A stretch of 64,000 bases of DNA from Modestobacter sp. VKM Ac-2984. Its GTDB lineage: Bacteria > Actinomycetota > Actinomycetes > Mycobacteriales > Geodermatophilaceae. Below, piece after piece: positions 50,169 to 59,142 of this stretch (position 1 is the stretch's first letter; the number at the start of each line of letters is the position of its first letter). A model generated the notes under the pieces. The model had not been told where the DNA came from. It was given only the letters and a program-made list of their open reading frames with translations, and did not search any database. A program made the position numbers and the translations under genes. Location of the stretch: NCBI RefSeq assembly GCF_026967985.1, contig NZ_JAPVBJ010000009.1:62001-126000 (forward strand). Reading direction: 5' to 3'.

Positions 50169-52502
50169 TTGTCGAGCCCGTCCCAGGACGCCGCCCCCGA
50201 GCCGGCCGTCTCCGCCGAGCAGGCCGCCGTCACCGACCTCTACCGACGGCTGGACGCCGCTCGGGAGCTCGCCGTGACCCGGTTCCGGCAGGCGCTGGCC
50301 AGCCCGGTGATCAACCCGCAGTCCCTCGGCGAGCGGGAGGCCGCCGCGCGTTTCCACTCGCAGCGGATCACCGCGCTGGACGCCGCCGACCACGGGCTGG
50401 TGATCGGCCGGCTGGACCGGGAGGAGCAGCCGGCCCCGCTCTACATCGGCCGGGTCGGGCTGCCCGCCGACGACCCCGCGGGCGACCCGGCGCTGGTCGA
50501 CTGGCGCGCCCCGGCGTCCCGGCCCTTCTACACCGCGACGCCGTTCCGGCCCGAGGGCGTGGTGCGCCGCCGGCACATCCGCACCCGCAGCCGCGCGGTC
50601 ACCGCGGTCAACGACGAGGTGCTCACCGTGCGCCCCGAGGAGACCGACGGGCCGGCGCTGACCGGCGAGGCGGCGCTGATGGCCGCGCTCACCGCGCAGC
50701 GCACCGGCCGGATGGCCGACATCGTGGCCACCATCCAGGCCGAGCAGGACGCGATCATCCGCAGCGACGCGCGCGGGGTGCTGGTCGTGCAGGGCGGCCC
50801 GGGGACCGGGAAGACGGCGGTCGCCCTGCACCGCGCCGCCTACCTGCTCTACACGCACCGCGACCGGCTGGCCCGCAGCGGACTGCTCGTCGTCGGGCCC
50901 ACGCCCACCTTCCTCCGCTACATCGCCGACGTGCTGCCTGCGCTCGGTGAGACCGGGGTGCTGCTCGCCGGGCTCGGCCAGCTGCGCCCCGGCCTGGACG
51001 CCCGCGGCCAGGAGAGCCAGCAGGTGGCGGAGGTGAAGGGCCGGCTGGCGATGGTCGACGTGCTCAAGGCCGCCGTCCGCGACCGGGAGACGGTGCCCCG
51101 CGGCGTCCGGGAGCTGCGCATCGACGGGGTGTCGATCAAGCTGCGCTCGGTCGACCTCACCCGCTGCCGCACCGCCGGCCGGCGGGCGTCCCGGCTGCAC
51201 AACCTGGGCCGGCCGGCGTTCCGCCGGGCACTGGTCGACCTGGTGGCCCAGCGCTACGCCGACCGGATCGGCGCCGACGTGCGCGGCGGCGGCAGCCTGC
51301 TGGACTCCCGCGACCTGGACGCGCTGCGGCAGGAGATCGCCGGGGAGACCGCCGTCCGGGCGCTGGTGGACGAGATGTGGCCGGTGCTCACCGCCGAGCA
51401 GCTGCTCGGCGACCTGCTGTCCTCCCCCGAGCGCATCCAGCGGGCGACCAAGGGCTGGACCGACGAGGACCGCGCGCTGCTCGCCCGCCCGGCCGGGGCA
51501 CCGTGGACCCCGGCGGACGTGCCGCTGCTGGAGGAGGCCGACGAGCTCCTCGGTCACGACGACAGCGCCGAGCGGGCTCAGGAGGCGCGCCGCCGCCGGC
51601 AGGCCCGGGACGAGGCGCAGGAGACCCTCGACCTCCTGTACGGCTCCCGGTCCACCGACCTCGACGACGACGAGGATGGCGAGGAGCTGACCGCCGGCGA
51701 CCTGCTGGACGCCGAGATGCTCGCCGACCGCGAGGCCGAGGTCGACGTCCGGTCCGCGGCCGAACGGGCCGCGACCGACCGCACCTGGACCTTCGGGCAC
51801 GTGGTGGTCGACGAGGCGCAGGAGCTGTCGGCGATGACCTGGCGGCTGCTGGCCCGCAAGTGCCCCACCCGGTCGATGACCGTCGTCGGCGACCTGGCCC
51901 AGACCGGCAGCCTGGCCGGCGCCACCGACTGGGGCGCGGTGCTCACGCCGCACGCCGGCGTGCAGTGGCGGCTGGCCCAGCTGACGGTGAACTACCGGAC
52001 CCCGGCGGAGGTCATGGCGGTCGCCGCCGACGTGCTGGCCGCCGGCGGGGCCGGCACCACCGCACCCCGGTCGGTGCGCAGCACCGGGGTGCCGCCGGTC
52101 GCCGAGCGGGTGACCGAGGCGACGCTGCTGCCCCGGCTCGCCGACGTGACCGCCGAGCTGGCCGCCGCCGGGGGCACGGTCGCGGTGATCGTGCCGCCGA
52201 GCCGCGTCGACGACGCGGTCGACTGCCTGCGGACCCGCTGGCCGGCCGTCTCCAGCGGCCCGGCCGCGGACTCCTCCGCCGGGCCGGTCGTGCTGGTGCC
52301 CGCCGACGCCAAGGGCCTGGAGTTCGACTCCGTGCTGCTCGTCGACCCGGCGGCGGTGCTGGCCGAGGGCGTGCGCGGGCACAGCGACCTGTACGTGGCG
52401 CTGACCCGGCCCACCCAGCGGCTGACCGTGCTGCACCCCGGCGAGCTGCCCCGCGAGCTGGACCGGCTGACCGAGCCCCAGCGGGACGAGGCGCAGGTCT
52501 GA
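50169..52502 (+). CDS. HelR/HelD-like RNA polymerase-associated ATPase
   Basis: A 777-residue superfamily 1 motor. The TTG at 50169 has GAGGAG 10 bp upstream and no better start is near. The N-terminal region starts LYRRLDAARELAVTRFRQAL and would insert into the polymerase secondary channel. Walker A is GGPGTGKT (209-216), Walker B is VVVDEAQELS and motif III is VVGDLAQTGS. VNYRTPAEVM follows, and the final helicase motif is YVALTRPTQRLTVLHPG. HelR-type proteins recycle stalled RNA polymerase and, in actinobacteria, protect it against rifamycins by displacing them. The region between about 330 and 500 differs among members. No rifampicin-associated element is visible upstream, so the conditions of expression are unknown. 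Confidence 0.88.
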   Translation: MSSPSQDAAPEPAVSAEQAAVTDLYRRLDAARELAVTRFRQALASPVINPQSLGEREAAARFHSQRITALDAADHGLVIGRLDREEQPAPLYIGRVGLPADDPAGDPALVDWRAPASRPFYTATPFRPEGVVRRRHIRTRSRAVTAVNDEVLTVRPEETDGPALTGEAALMAALTAQRTGRMADIVATIQAEQDAIIRSDARGVLVVQGGPGTGKTAVALHRAAYLLYTHRDRLARSGLLVVGPTPTFLRYIADVLPALGETGVLLAGLGQLRPGLDARGQESQQVAEVKGRLAMVDVLKAAVRDRETVPRGVRELRIDGVSIKLRSVDLTRCRTAGRRASRLHNLGRPAFRRALVDLVAQRYADRIGADVRGGGSLLDSRDLDALRQEIAGETAVRALVDEMWPVLTAEQLLGDLLSSPERIQRATKGWTDEDRALLARPAGAPWTPADVPLLEEADELLGHDDSAERAQEARRRRQARDEAQETLDLLYGSRSTDLDDDEDGEELTAGDLLDAEMLADREAEVDVRSAAERAATDRTWTFGHVVVDEAQELSAMTWRLLARKCPTRSMTVVGDLAQTGSLAGATDWGAVLTPHAGVQWRLAQLTVNYRTPAEVMAVAADVLAAGGAGTTAPRSVRSTGVPPVAERVTEATLLPRLADVTAELAAAGGTVAVIVPPSRVDDAVDCLRTRWPAVSSGPAADSSAGPVVLVPADAKGLEFDSVLLVDPAAVLAEGVRGHSDLYVALTRPTQRLTVLHPGELPRELDRLTEPQRDEAQV

Positions 52503-52508
52503 GCCGGG

Positions 52509-53495
52509 TCAGCCGACCTGGAGGACCTCGGCCACCGGCCGCCGTCCGGTGGTCACCTGCTCGCCCGACGGGCGCCCCAGCCGCAGCATCATCTGCGGGT
52601 GACCGACCAGGTCGAGCCGGGCGGTCAGCCGGTTGCGCACCCAGCCCTGGTCCAGGGCCTGGGTCAGCGGTGAGGCAGCCAGCCCCGCGTCGGTGATCGA
52701 CAACAGCAGCCGGCCCAGCGCCGTCCCGGCCTGCACCCAGGCCGCCCGGTCGTCGGCCGCGGTGCCCAGCAGCACGACGGAGGGGTGCTCGACCGGCGGT
52801 GGCGGGTCGTCGTCGGCCGGCGTCGCCGGGACGTCGTGCGGTCCGCCGCCACCGGCGAAGTCGCGGACGGCGAAGTTCGTCGCGCGGCCCTCCGTGGGCA
52901 GCGCCGCGACCGGCACGCCGTCCGGTGCCTCGGGGTCGGTGCGGGTCCACGCCTGCAGCTCGGCCAGGTAGGCCGGGTCCCGCAACTCCTGCTGCTCGCC
53001 CTGGTCGAGCAGCACGGCGACCGCCGCCTCCTCCTCCACCCGGCTGATCGGCTTGAGCCAGACGCCGTCGCGGCCGGCCTCGGCCTGCAGCCGGTCGACC
53101 AGCCCGGCCGGCAGCGGCTCGGCGAGGAACGGCGCACGATCGGTGTGCCGGGCGTCGATCGCCGCGGCCAGCCGGACGTCGGAGGCGCTGGGCTCGGCCG
53201 GCCCCACCACCCGCACGGTGGCCAGGTGCTCCGGATCGGCCGGGTCCGGCACCAGGTCGACGTCGGTGGCGAAGCCGGCGGCCCGCAGCGCCACCACCGC
53301 GAAGTGCACGGCCACCCCGCAGCTGAGCACCTGCTGGCGGCCGGTGGGGTCGATCGCCGGCAGGGCCCGGGAGCTGTCGCGCCGCACCTCCAGCCGGTCG
53401 CCGGCGGCGGTGAACGTCCAGGGCTGGGTGTTGTGGATCGACGGTGCCCGCACCGCCTGCTCCACGACCTGGGTCCACTGCGCCTGGTCCGGCAT
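52509..53495 (-). CDS. acg: Acg-family FMN-binding nitroreductase-like protein
   Basis: A 328-residue nitroreductase fold protein. VVEQAVRAPSIHNTQPWTF is the diagnostic N terminus of the Acg group. IDARHTDRAPFLAEPLPA and GTALGRLLLSITDAGLAASP complete the FMN site. LDLVGHPQMMLRLGRP closes the fold. In Mycobacterium tuberculosis Acg is under DosR control in hypoxia and lacks normal nitroreductase activity. The role here is not known. A DosR box was not found upstream. It converges with the helR-like gene with 6 bp between stops and no hairpin. Confidence 0.9.
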   Translation of the reverse strand: MPDQAQWTQVVEQAVRAPSIHNTQPWTFTAAGDRLEVRRDSSRALPAIDPTGRQQVLSCGVAVHFAVVALRAAGFATDVDLVPDPADPEHLATVRVVGPAEPSASDVRLAAAIDARHTDRAPFLAEPLPAGLVDRLQAEAGRDGVWLKPISRVEEEAAVAVLLDQGEQQELRDPAYLAELQAWTRTDPEAPDGVPVAALPTEGRATNFAVRDFAGGGGPHDVPATPADDDPPPPVEHPSVVLLGTAADDRAAWVQAGTALGRLLLSITDAGLAASPLTQALDQGWVRNRLTARLDLVGHPQMMLRLGRPSGEQVTTGRRPVAEVLQVG

Positions 53496-53576
53496 GTCGG
53501 TCTCCTGTCGCCTTCGGGTACGTCTCCCCCAGCCTCCCCGGGAACGAGCCGCAGGGCAGGGGCCGAAGGTCCCGGG

Positions 53577-55865
53577 TCAGGCGTCCCGGGTGAGCGCCAG
53601 CAGCGCGATGTCGTCGGCGCGGTGCGGACCGGCCAGCTCCGCCAGCAGCCGGTCGCAGAGCTCGTCGGCGCCCGCGGCGGCCCAGCGCTCGGCCGCCGCG
53701 CGCAGCCGGGCCAGGCCGGCGTCCAGGTCACTGGTCCGGCTCTCCACCAGGCCGTCGGTGAACAGCAGCAGCGTCGCGCCCGCCGGTACCACCCCGCTCC
53801 ACTCGACGGCCGGCGCCGGGGGCGCACCGAGCATCCGGCTGGGCACCACCGGCAGGTACTCCGCGCGCCCGTCGACGATGAGCAGCGGCGGCGGGTGACC
53901 GGCCGAGGCGACGTGCAGCAGCCCGGTGGGCAGGTCGAGGGTGGCGAAGAGGGCCGTGGCCATCCGGTGCAGCCCGAGCAACGGCCAACTGGCCTGCAGC
54001 CGGTCGATGACGGCGGACGGCGGCGGCGCCTCCACCAGTAGTGCCCGGTACACGCTGCGCAGCTGGCCCATCGTCGCCGCCGCGGTGATGTCATGGCCGA
54101 CCACGTCGCCGACGGCGATCGCCACGTGCTCGCCGGGCAGCGTCGCGACGTCGTAGAAGTCGCCGCCGATCTCCACGCCGGAGGTCGCGGCCAGGTAGCG
54201 CACGGCGACGGTCATCCCCGGCACCGCGGGCGGCTGCGGCGGCAGCAGGGTGGCCTGCAGCGTGTGCGAGGTGCGCGACTCCAGCTCGTACCGCTGCGCC
54301 TTGCTGAGCACCAGGGACACCTGGTGCGCCAGCTGCTCGACCACCTCGACGTCGGCGGCGCTGAACGGGCCGCGGCGCCGGTCGGTGCTCAGGGTCAGTG
54401 CCCCGAGCGAACGCCCCTCCGCGATCAGCGGGACGCTGACGATGCTGGACAGCTCCAGCGCACGTACCGCCGCCAGCTCCCGGGGGTCGCGGACCACCGA
54501 GGCGAGCCAGGCCTCGTCGGGTGCGGTGAACCACTGGGTGCGGCCCTCGGCCAGCGCCCGGCGGGCCGGATGGGGCAGCTCCCGCGCCGGCGGCGCCCAC
54601 TCGAGCAGGCTGTCGACCAGGTGCTGGCGGGCCGGGTCGCCGTGCCGGGCCATCACCCGCCGGGCCCCGTGCTCGCTGACGAGGTCCAGCAGGCAGACGT
54701 CGCCCAGCCGGGGCACGGCCAGCTCCGACAGTCGGTCGATGGTCTCGGCCACCCCGGCCGCCCCGGCCATCAGCCGCGCGGCGTGCAGCAGGAAGGCCGA
54801 GCGCGCGGCCTGTCGGGTGGTCTCCTCGTGCAGCCGCGCCCGTTCCAGCGCCTGACCGGCCTGGCGACCGAGCGTCCACAGCAGGTCGACGTCGCCGTCG
54901 GACAGCGCACCGTCCCGGGGCTCGTCCAGGTCGATGAGGTCGTCGGCCGAGCTGCCCAGGCCGAGCAGCAGCACGCCCAGGCGCCGGGTGTCGGCGGACA
55001 CCGGGACGACGGCGAGCGCGTGCAGGCCGGCCTCCTCCAGCGCGGTGGCCAGTTCGGGCCGCCGGCCGTGCAGCCGCTCGTCGGGGACGACCACCCGCAG
55101 CCCCTCGGCCAGCTCCAGGGCGATCCGCCCGTCGGCCGCCGTGGCCAGCTGGTGCAGCAACGCCTCCGGCAGCCCGTCGCACCGGGCGACGACGAGCTCC
55201 GACCGCGTCCCGGCGTCGGCGGCGCTGCCGTCCGGGACGACCGGGCCGCCGGTGACCAGCAGCAGCGCGGCCCCGCGGCTGCGCAACGCCGTCCGCGCCT
55301 GCTGCACGACGACCGAGGCGACGTCGGCCACCGACGTCGCGCCGGCCAGCTCCACGACGACCTGCTGCAGCGTCCGGGACCGCATCTCGGAGAGCTCCGC
55401 GGCCCGGTGTGCGGCCAGGATCTCCCGTTCGTACCGGCGCCGGGCGGTGGCCTCGAACAAGGTCGCGCGGACCATCAACGGCCGGCCCTCGGGATCGCGC
55501 AGCTCCACGGCGTTCACCAGGCACGGCAGCGCCGTGCCGTCCTCCCGGACGACGTCCAGCGCGACCTCACGGACGGCACCCTGCATCCGCAGCAGCGGCG
55601 CGAGGTGCGTGTCGTGGAAGACCTGCCCGCCGACGCTGAGCAGATCGCGCAGCCGGGTGCGCAGCACCCGCTCGGCGGGGCGGCCCAGCCAGCTGCAGAG
55701 GGTGCGGTTGACCTTGACGATCGTCCCGTCCGGGAGCGTGGACAGGTAGCCGCAGGGCGCGTTCTCGTACAGGTCGGCCGGGTCGTCCTCGAGCAACTGG
55801 TCCAGCCGGGCCCGGTCGCCGTCCCCACGGCGCCGCTCGGAGTCGGCCGTGCGGGACGCCGTCAC
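53577..55865 (-). CDS. PAS-GAF-GAF-PP2C (SpoIIE-type) serine phosphatase, RsbP-like
   Basis: A 762-residue protein whose GTG at 55865 overlaps the stop of the upstream hydrolase gene (GTGA). A PAS domain (YENAPCGYLSTLPDGTIVKVN, residues about 25-140) is followed by two GAF-like domains (about 175-340 and 365-510). The PP2C/SpoIIE phosphatase lies at the end: GVEIGGDFYDVATLPG, then AIAVGDVVGHDITAAATMGQL, LLFTDGLVESR and RADDIALLALT. The metal-binding aspartates are present. In Bacillus, RsbP is a PAS-PP2C enzyme that dephosphorylates the anti-sigma antagonist RsbV when activated by the hydrolase RsbQ. The extra GAF domains are an elaboration. The STAS protein at 60962 is a candidate substrate. 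Confidence 0.92.
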   Translation of the reverse strand: MTASRTADSERRRGDGDRARLDQLLEDDPADLYENAPCGYLSTLPDGTIVKVNRTLCSWLGRPAERVLRTRLRDLLSVGGQVFHDTHLAPLLRMQGAVREVALDVVREDGTALPCLVNAVELRDPEGRPLMVRATLFEATARRRYEREILAAHRAAELSEMRSRTLQQVVVELAGATSVADVASVVVQQARTALRSRGAALLLVTGGPVVPDGSAADAGTRSELVVARCDGLPEALLHQLATAADGRIALELAEGLRVVVPDERLHGRRPELATALEEAGLHALAVVPVSADTRRLGVLLLGLGSSADDLIDLDEPRDGALSDGDVDLLWTLGRQAGQALERARLHEETTRQAARSAFLLHAARLMAGAAGVAETIDRLSELAVPRLGDVCLLDLVSEHGARRVMARHGDPARQHLVDSLLEWAPPARELPHPARRALAEGRTQWFTAPDEAWLASVVRDPRELAAVRALELSSIVSVPLIAEGRSLGALTLSTDRRRGPFSAADVEVVEQLAHQVSLVLSKAQRYELESRTSHTLQATLLPPQPPAVPGMTVAVRYLAATSGVEIGGDFYDVATLPGEHVAIAVGDVVGHDITAAATMGQLRSVYRALLVEAPPPSAVIDRLQASWPLLGLHRMATALFATLDLPTGLLHVASAGHPPPLLIVDGRAEYLPVVPSRMLGAPPAPAVEWSGVVPAGATLLLFTDGLVESRTSDLDAGLARLRAAAERWAAAGADELCDRLLAELAGPHRADDIALLALTRDA

Positions 55866-56653
55866 GACCACGCCCGGATGGCGGCCGTGGTCTCCTCGGG
55901 TTCGCTCAGGTGCGGGCAGTGCCCGGTGGCGGTCAGCTGGGTGAAGGTCGAGCCGGCGATGTGCTCGTGCACGTACCGACCGGCCGTCTCCGGCGCGATC
56001 ACGTCCTCCGAGCACTGCAGCACCAGGGTGGGCACGTCGACGCCGGGCAGGTCGGCCCGGTTGTCGGAGAGGAAGGACACCCGGGCGAACTGCCGCGCCA
56101 CGTCGGGGTCGGTGCGGCAGAAGCTGTTGGTCAGCTCGGCAGCCAGCTCGGGCCGGTCCGGGTTGCCCATGATCACCGGCGCGATCGCGGTCGACCAGCC
56201 CAGGTGGTTGGCGTCCAGGTTGTCCAGCAGGTCCTTGATCTGGGCGCGGGAGAAGCCCCCCACGTAGTCCCCGTCGTCGACGTACCGGGCGCTGGGCCCC
56301 ACCATGACCATCGCCCCGAACAGCTCGGGGGCCTGGGCGTGGGCCAGCACCCCGATCATGGCGCTCACCGAGTGCCCGACGAAGACCGCGTCGCTCAGCT
56401 CCAGGTCGCGCATGACCTCGACGACGTCCGCGGCGTACCCGCGCAGGGAGTTGTACTTCACCGGGTCGTAGGCCGAGAGGTCGGAGCGGCCGAAGCCCAC
56501 GTGGTCGAAGGTGACCACCTGGTGGTCGACCTCGAAGTCCGGGGTGATGAAGCGCCACATGTTCTGGTCGCAGCCGTAGCCGTGCGCGAACACCATCGGC
56601 CGCCCCCCGGGTCGGCCACTCACACGGACGTCGTGCCGCGTGCGGACGCTCAT
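55862..56653 (-). CDS. Alpha/beta hydrolase, RsbQ-like stress signalling protein
   Basis: A 263-residue alpha/beta hydrolase close to RsbQ and to the strigolactone/karrikin receptor-type hydrolases. FAHGYGCDQNMWRFITPDF is the typical oxyanion region. The triad is S95 (GHSVSAM), D217 (QCSEDVIAP) and H245 (GHCPHLSEP). The small core lid residues YVDDGDYVGGFSRAQIKDLL are also as in RsbQ. RsbQ activates RsbP in energy stress by binding or hydrolysing an unknown hydrophobic ligand. Here the gene is directly followed, with a 4-bp overlap, by a PAS-GAF-GAF-PP2C phosphatase, the same pairing as RsbQP. The ATG at 56653 is the first good start. Confidence 0.92.
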   Translation of the reverse strand: MSVRTRHDVRVSGRPGGRPMVFAHGYGCDQNMWRFITPDFEVDHQVVTFDHVGFGRSDLSAYDPVKYNSLRGYAADVVEVMRDLELSDAVFVGHSVSAMIGVLAHAQAPELFGAMVMVGPSARYVDDGDYVGGFSRAQIKDLLDNLDANHLGWSTAIAPVIMGNPDRPELAAELTNSFCRTDPDVARQFARVSFLSDNRADLPGVDVPTLVLQCSEDVIAPETAGRYVHEHIAGSTFTQLTATGHCPHLSEPEETTAAIRAWS

Positions 56654-56705
56654 GCCCGCGAACCTACGCGACACGTGGGTTCCGGTACCAGGGTGCGCCT
56701 GCCGC

Positions 56706-57983
56706 TCAGTCGGGGCGGACAGCGGTGAGCAGCACCCCGCTGGCCGGTCGGGCCGGGATGCGGCGCAGGGAGATCTCCAGGTCCTGCGGCGGCAGGCTGT
56801 ACTGCAGCCGGGCCAGCCGGACGGCGAGCGCCGACAGCAGCGCGACGGTGATGTCCTCCCCCGGGCAGCGGTGCCCGGTGCGCGGGTCCCCGGCCCCCTG
56901 GGGCACCAGCTCCCACGGGCCGATCCGGCGCACCGCGGCTCCGGCTCCCGCACCGTCCAGGAAGCGCTCGGGCCGGAAGGCGTAGGGCTCCGGGAAGAGC
57001 TCGGGGTCGTGGTTCTGCCCGAACAGGTCCAGCAGCACCATCGCCCCGGCGGGCACCGTCTCCCCCTCCCACTCGACCTCGCGCGGCGACCGGCCGCCGA
57101 TGAAGGGAGCGAACGGGTAGTACCGCCGGACCTCGTGGGCCACCGCGGTGGCGAACGCCGGCTCGCCGGTGCGCAGCCGCTCCCGCATGCCCGGCCAGTG
57201 GTGCAGCGCATGCGCCGTGAAGCCGACGAACCAGCAGACCGCGACGGTCGGGCGGATGACGTTGAGCACCTCCACCGCGGCCACCCGCGGCTCCAGCAGC
57301 TCCCCGTCGGAGTCGCGGTGGCCGGCGACGACGTCGACCACCGAGCCCGCGGGCACGGTCCGCCGGCCGCCGCGCACCTCCTCGACGATGCCGGCCAGCC
57401 AGGCCTCGCGCCGCTGCCGCACCCGGCGGGCCCGCCAGTGCCGAGGAGCTCCGGTGGCGAAGCTGTCGACCATGGTGGTGAGGTCGCGGGCCAGCGCCGG
57501 CAGCTCCTCGTCGGTCACCGGCACCGCCGCCCAGTCGCAGACGCCGCGGGTGAGCACCTCGGCGGCGGCGTCCATCAGCACGACCTGCGGCTGCTGGGCC
57601 CAGCGCGGCACGGCCTCGTCCCAGGCCGAGGTGACCCGGTCGACGAGGTCGCCGATCCCCTCGCCCATCAGCAGGTGCACGAACATCGCCTTGCGCACCC
57701 GGTGGGCCTCGCCGTCGAGGGTGTGCACGGCCCCGTGGCCGAACAAGGTGCTGACGACCGGTTCCGGCAGCGCACCGCTGCGCCGCACGTTGCGCTCGTC
57801 GTAGAGGAACCGGGCGCCACCGGCCCCCTCGACGCCGAGCGTCGGGCGCATCATCAACCGGGTGCGCACGCTGTCCCGGCCGACGGCGCGGCGCAGATCG
57901 GGCAGCCAGGCATAGCCCCTGGCCAACATCGGGATCGACTGGTCCAACCGGGGCATGCGGATCACGGGGTCTGCGTTGCCCAT
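56706..57983 (-). CDS. Cytochrome P450 of the CYP152 peroxygenase family
   Basis: A 425-residue heme enzyme that hydroxylates or decarboxylates fatty acids with hydrogen peroxide. The heme ligand is C373 in GHRCPGEDI. R244-P245 in VIRPTVAVCW stand where other P450s have the acid-alcohol pair, which is the mark of CYP152. The EVRRYYPFAPF region is the EXXR helix. RFLYDERNVRRSGALPEPV, then LDGEAHRVRKAMFVHLLM also agree with the family. Decarboxylase members (OleT) have a histidine at the position of Q85. I cannot settle that here. It starts 52 bp upstream of the hydrolase gene on the same strand, so it may share its operon with RsbQ/P-like genes. Confidence 0.92.
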   Translation of the reverse strand: MGNADPVIRMPRLDQSIPMLARGYAWLPDLRRAVGRDSVRTRLMMRPTLGVEGAGGARFLYDERNVRRSGALPEPVVSTLFGHGAVHTLDGEAHRVRKAMFVHLLMGEGIGDLVDRVTSAWDEAVPRWAQQPQVVLMDAAAEVLTRGVCDWAAVPVTDEELPALARDLTTMVDSFATGAPRHWRARRVRQRREAWLAGIVEEVRGGRRTVPAGSVVDVVAGHRDSDGELLEPRVAAVEVLNVIRPTVAVCWFVGFTAHALHHWPGMRERLRTGEPAFATAVAHEVRRYYPFAPFIGGRSPREVEWEGETVPAGAMVLLDLFGQNHDPELFPEPYAFRPERFLDGAGAGAAVRRIGPWELVPQGAGDPRTGHRCPGEDITVALLSALAVRLARLQYSLPPQDLEISLRRIPARPASGVLLTAVRPD

Positions 57984-58076
57984 CCGGTGGACGGGGAAAC
58001 CGGCGATCGGGTCACGCCCGGGTGCGCGGACCCTCCGGGCCGGCGCCCCGTTGCGCGCGGCCGCGGGTGGTGCTGA

Positions 58077-58178
58077 TCAGTGCCGGGTGGTGCCGCACTC
58101 GGCGCAGCGCTTGCGCGCGCTGGCGTTCCTGCGGTGGCAGTTCTCGCACGTCCACAGCGTGCGTTCGATCGTGCGCAT
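58077..58178 (-). CDS. 33-residue zinc-ribbon protein
   Basis: A tiny protein from an ATG at 58178, with AGAGG 9 bp upstream. It consists almost only of a CxxC...CxxC ribbon: TLWTCENCHRRNASARKRCA, then ECGTTRH. The N-terminal RTIER and the last residues are basic. The fold resembles a RanBP2-type or rubredoxin-like knuckle, which can bind RNA, DNA or protein. Its length is below the limit of most annotation. Homologues of this size occur in actinobacteria, but the role is not known. It lies between the P450 gene and a glycine/cysteine-tailed membrane protein, transcribed in the same direction. Confidence 0.65.
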   Translation of the reverse strand: MRTIERTLWTCENCHRRNASARKRCAECGTTRH

Positions 58179-58340
58179 CGTCCCGTTCCTCTCGCCCGGC
58201 CGGTGTCCCCGGCCTCCCCCTGCGGTGCACCAGGGGTCTCCCGGCCACCACGGAATCGACGCTAGGCCGCGCTGGTGACGGGCAGATGTCCGGCGCGAGA
58301 CGACTGGACGGCGCACGGCCGTGCCAGGGGACGGGGGTGC

Positions 58341-58982
58341 TCAGCCCCCGGAACCGCAGCCGCCGGCACCGCACGCGCAGCCACCGCAACCGGCTGCCGG
58401 AGCCGGCGCGGGCCGGCGGGCGATCCGGGCCATGCCGACGGCACCGGCCAGGTTGGCCAGGCCCAGGGTCACGACCGCGGCCGCGGCGAGGACACGCGCC
58501 GTGGCCAGCAGGGCGTCGACGCCGCCGAGCACGGCGACCGCCACCGCAGCGGCTGCGACCAGCACGGCACCGGCCAGGGCCAGCGGACGGCGGTCGGCGG
58601 CGGCGACGGCCAGGACCGGCAGCGCGACCACACCGGCGGCGACGAACAGCCAGCCGGTCGCCGTCGCCGACAGCAGGGCCAGGCCGATGGCGAGGGCCCC
58701 GAACCAGACGCCTCCCGCGCCGACCAGTGCGGCCGTGCGCTGCACCGCACCGGTGCGGGCGCCGCGCAGCAGCGCCACCCCCCGGACCACGCCGAACAGG
58801 CCGATCGCGCCGAGCAGCACCCGCGGACCGACCCCCGCCCAGGTCAGCGCCAGGACCCCGAGGGCGAGCAGGGCGACGCCCAGCACCGCCATCCGCGGCC
58901 AGGTGGAGCGGGCCTGCTCCGGCGTGGGCGGGGTGATCGGGGAGCTCCCGGCCTGCCGGCCGGCGGTCACGGCGTTCGTCAC
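58341..58982 (-). CDS. Membrane protein with cysteine/glycine-rich C-terminal tail
   Basis: A 213-residue protein from a GTG at 58982. After a 30-residue soluble start there are about six to seven hydrophobic helices (RMAVLGVALLALGVLALTWA and onwards), rich in alanine, leucine and valine. The end is APAAGCGGCACGAGGCGSGG, with four cysteines in a glycine-rich string. I do not know the family. The tail could bind a metal or a heme or be a redox switch. It is divergent from the first DUF1206 gene, with 160 bp between the starts. Confidence 0.7.
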   Translation of the reverse strand: MTNAVTAGRQAGSSPITPPTPEQARSTWPRMAVLGVALLALGVLALTWAGVGPRVLLGAIGLFGVVRGVALLRGARTGAVQRTAALVGAGGVWFGALAIGLALLSATATGWLFVAAGVVALPVLAVAAADRRPLALAGAVLVAAAAVAVAVLGGVDALLATARVLAAAAVVTLGLANLAGAVGMARIARRPAPAPAAGCGGCACGAGGCGSGG

Positions 58983-59142
58983 GCCGCCAGTCTCCCTCAC
59001 CGACCGGGATCCGTCCCGCACGGACCGGTACCGCCACCTGGCCTGCGTGCGCTCCCCCGGCGGTGGACCTGCTGCTGTGCCACGCTGATCGCCGCTTGCG
59101 ACAGGCGTTCGCCGAGCACACGGCGACACAGGAGGAACGGTC

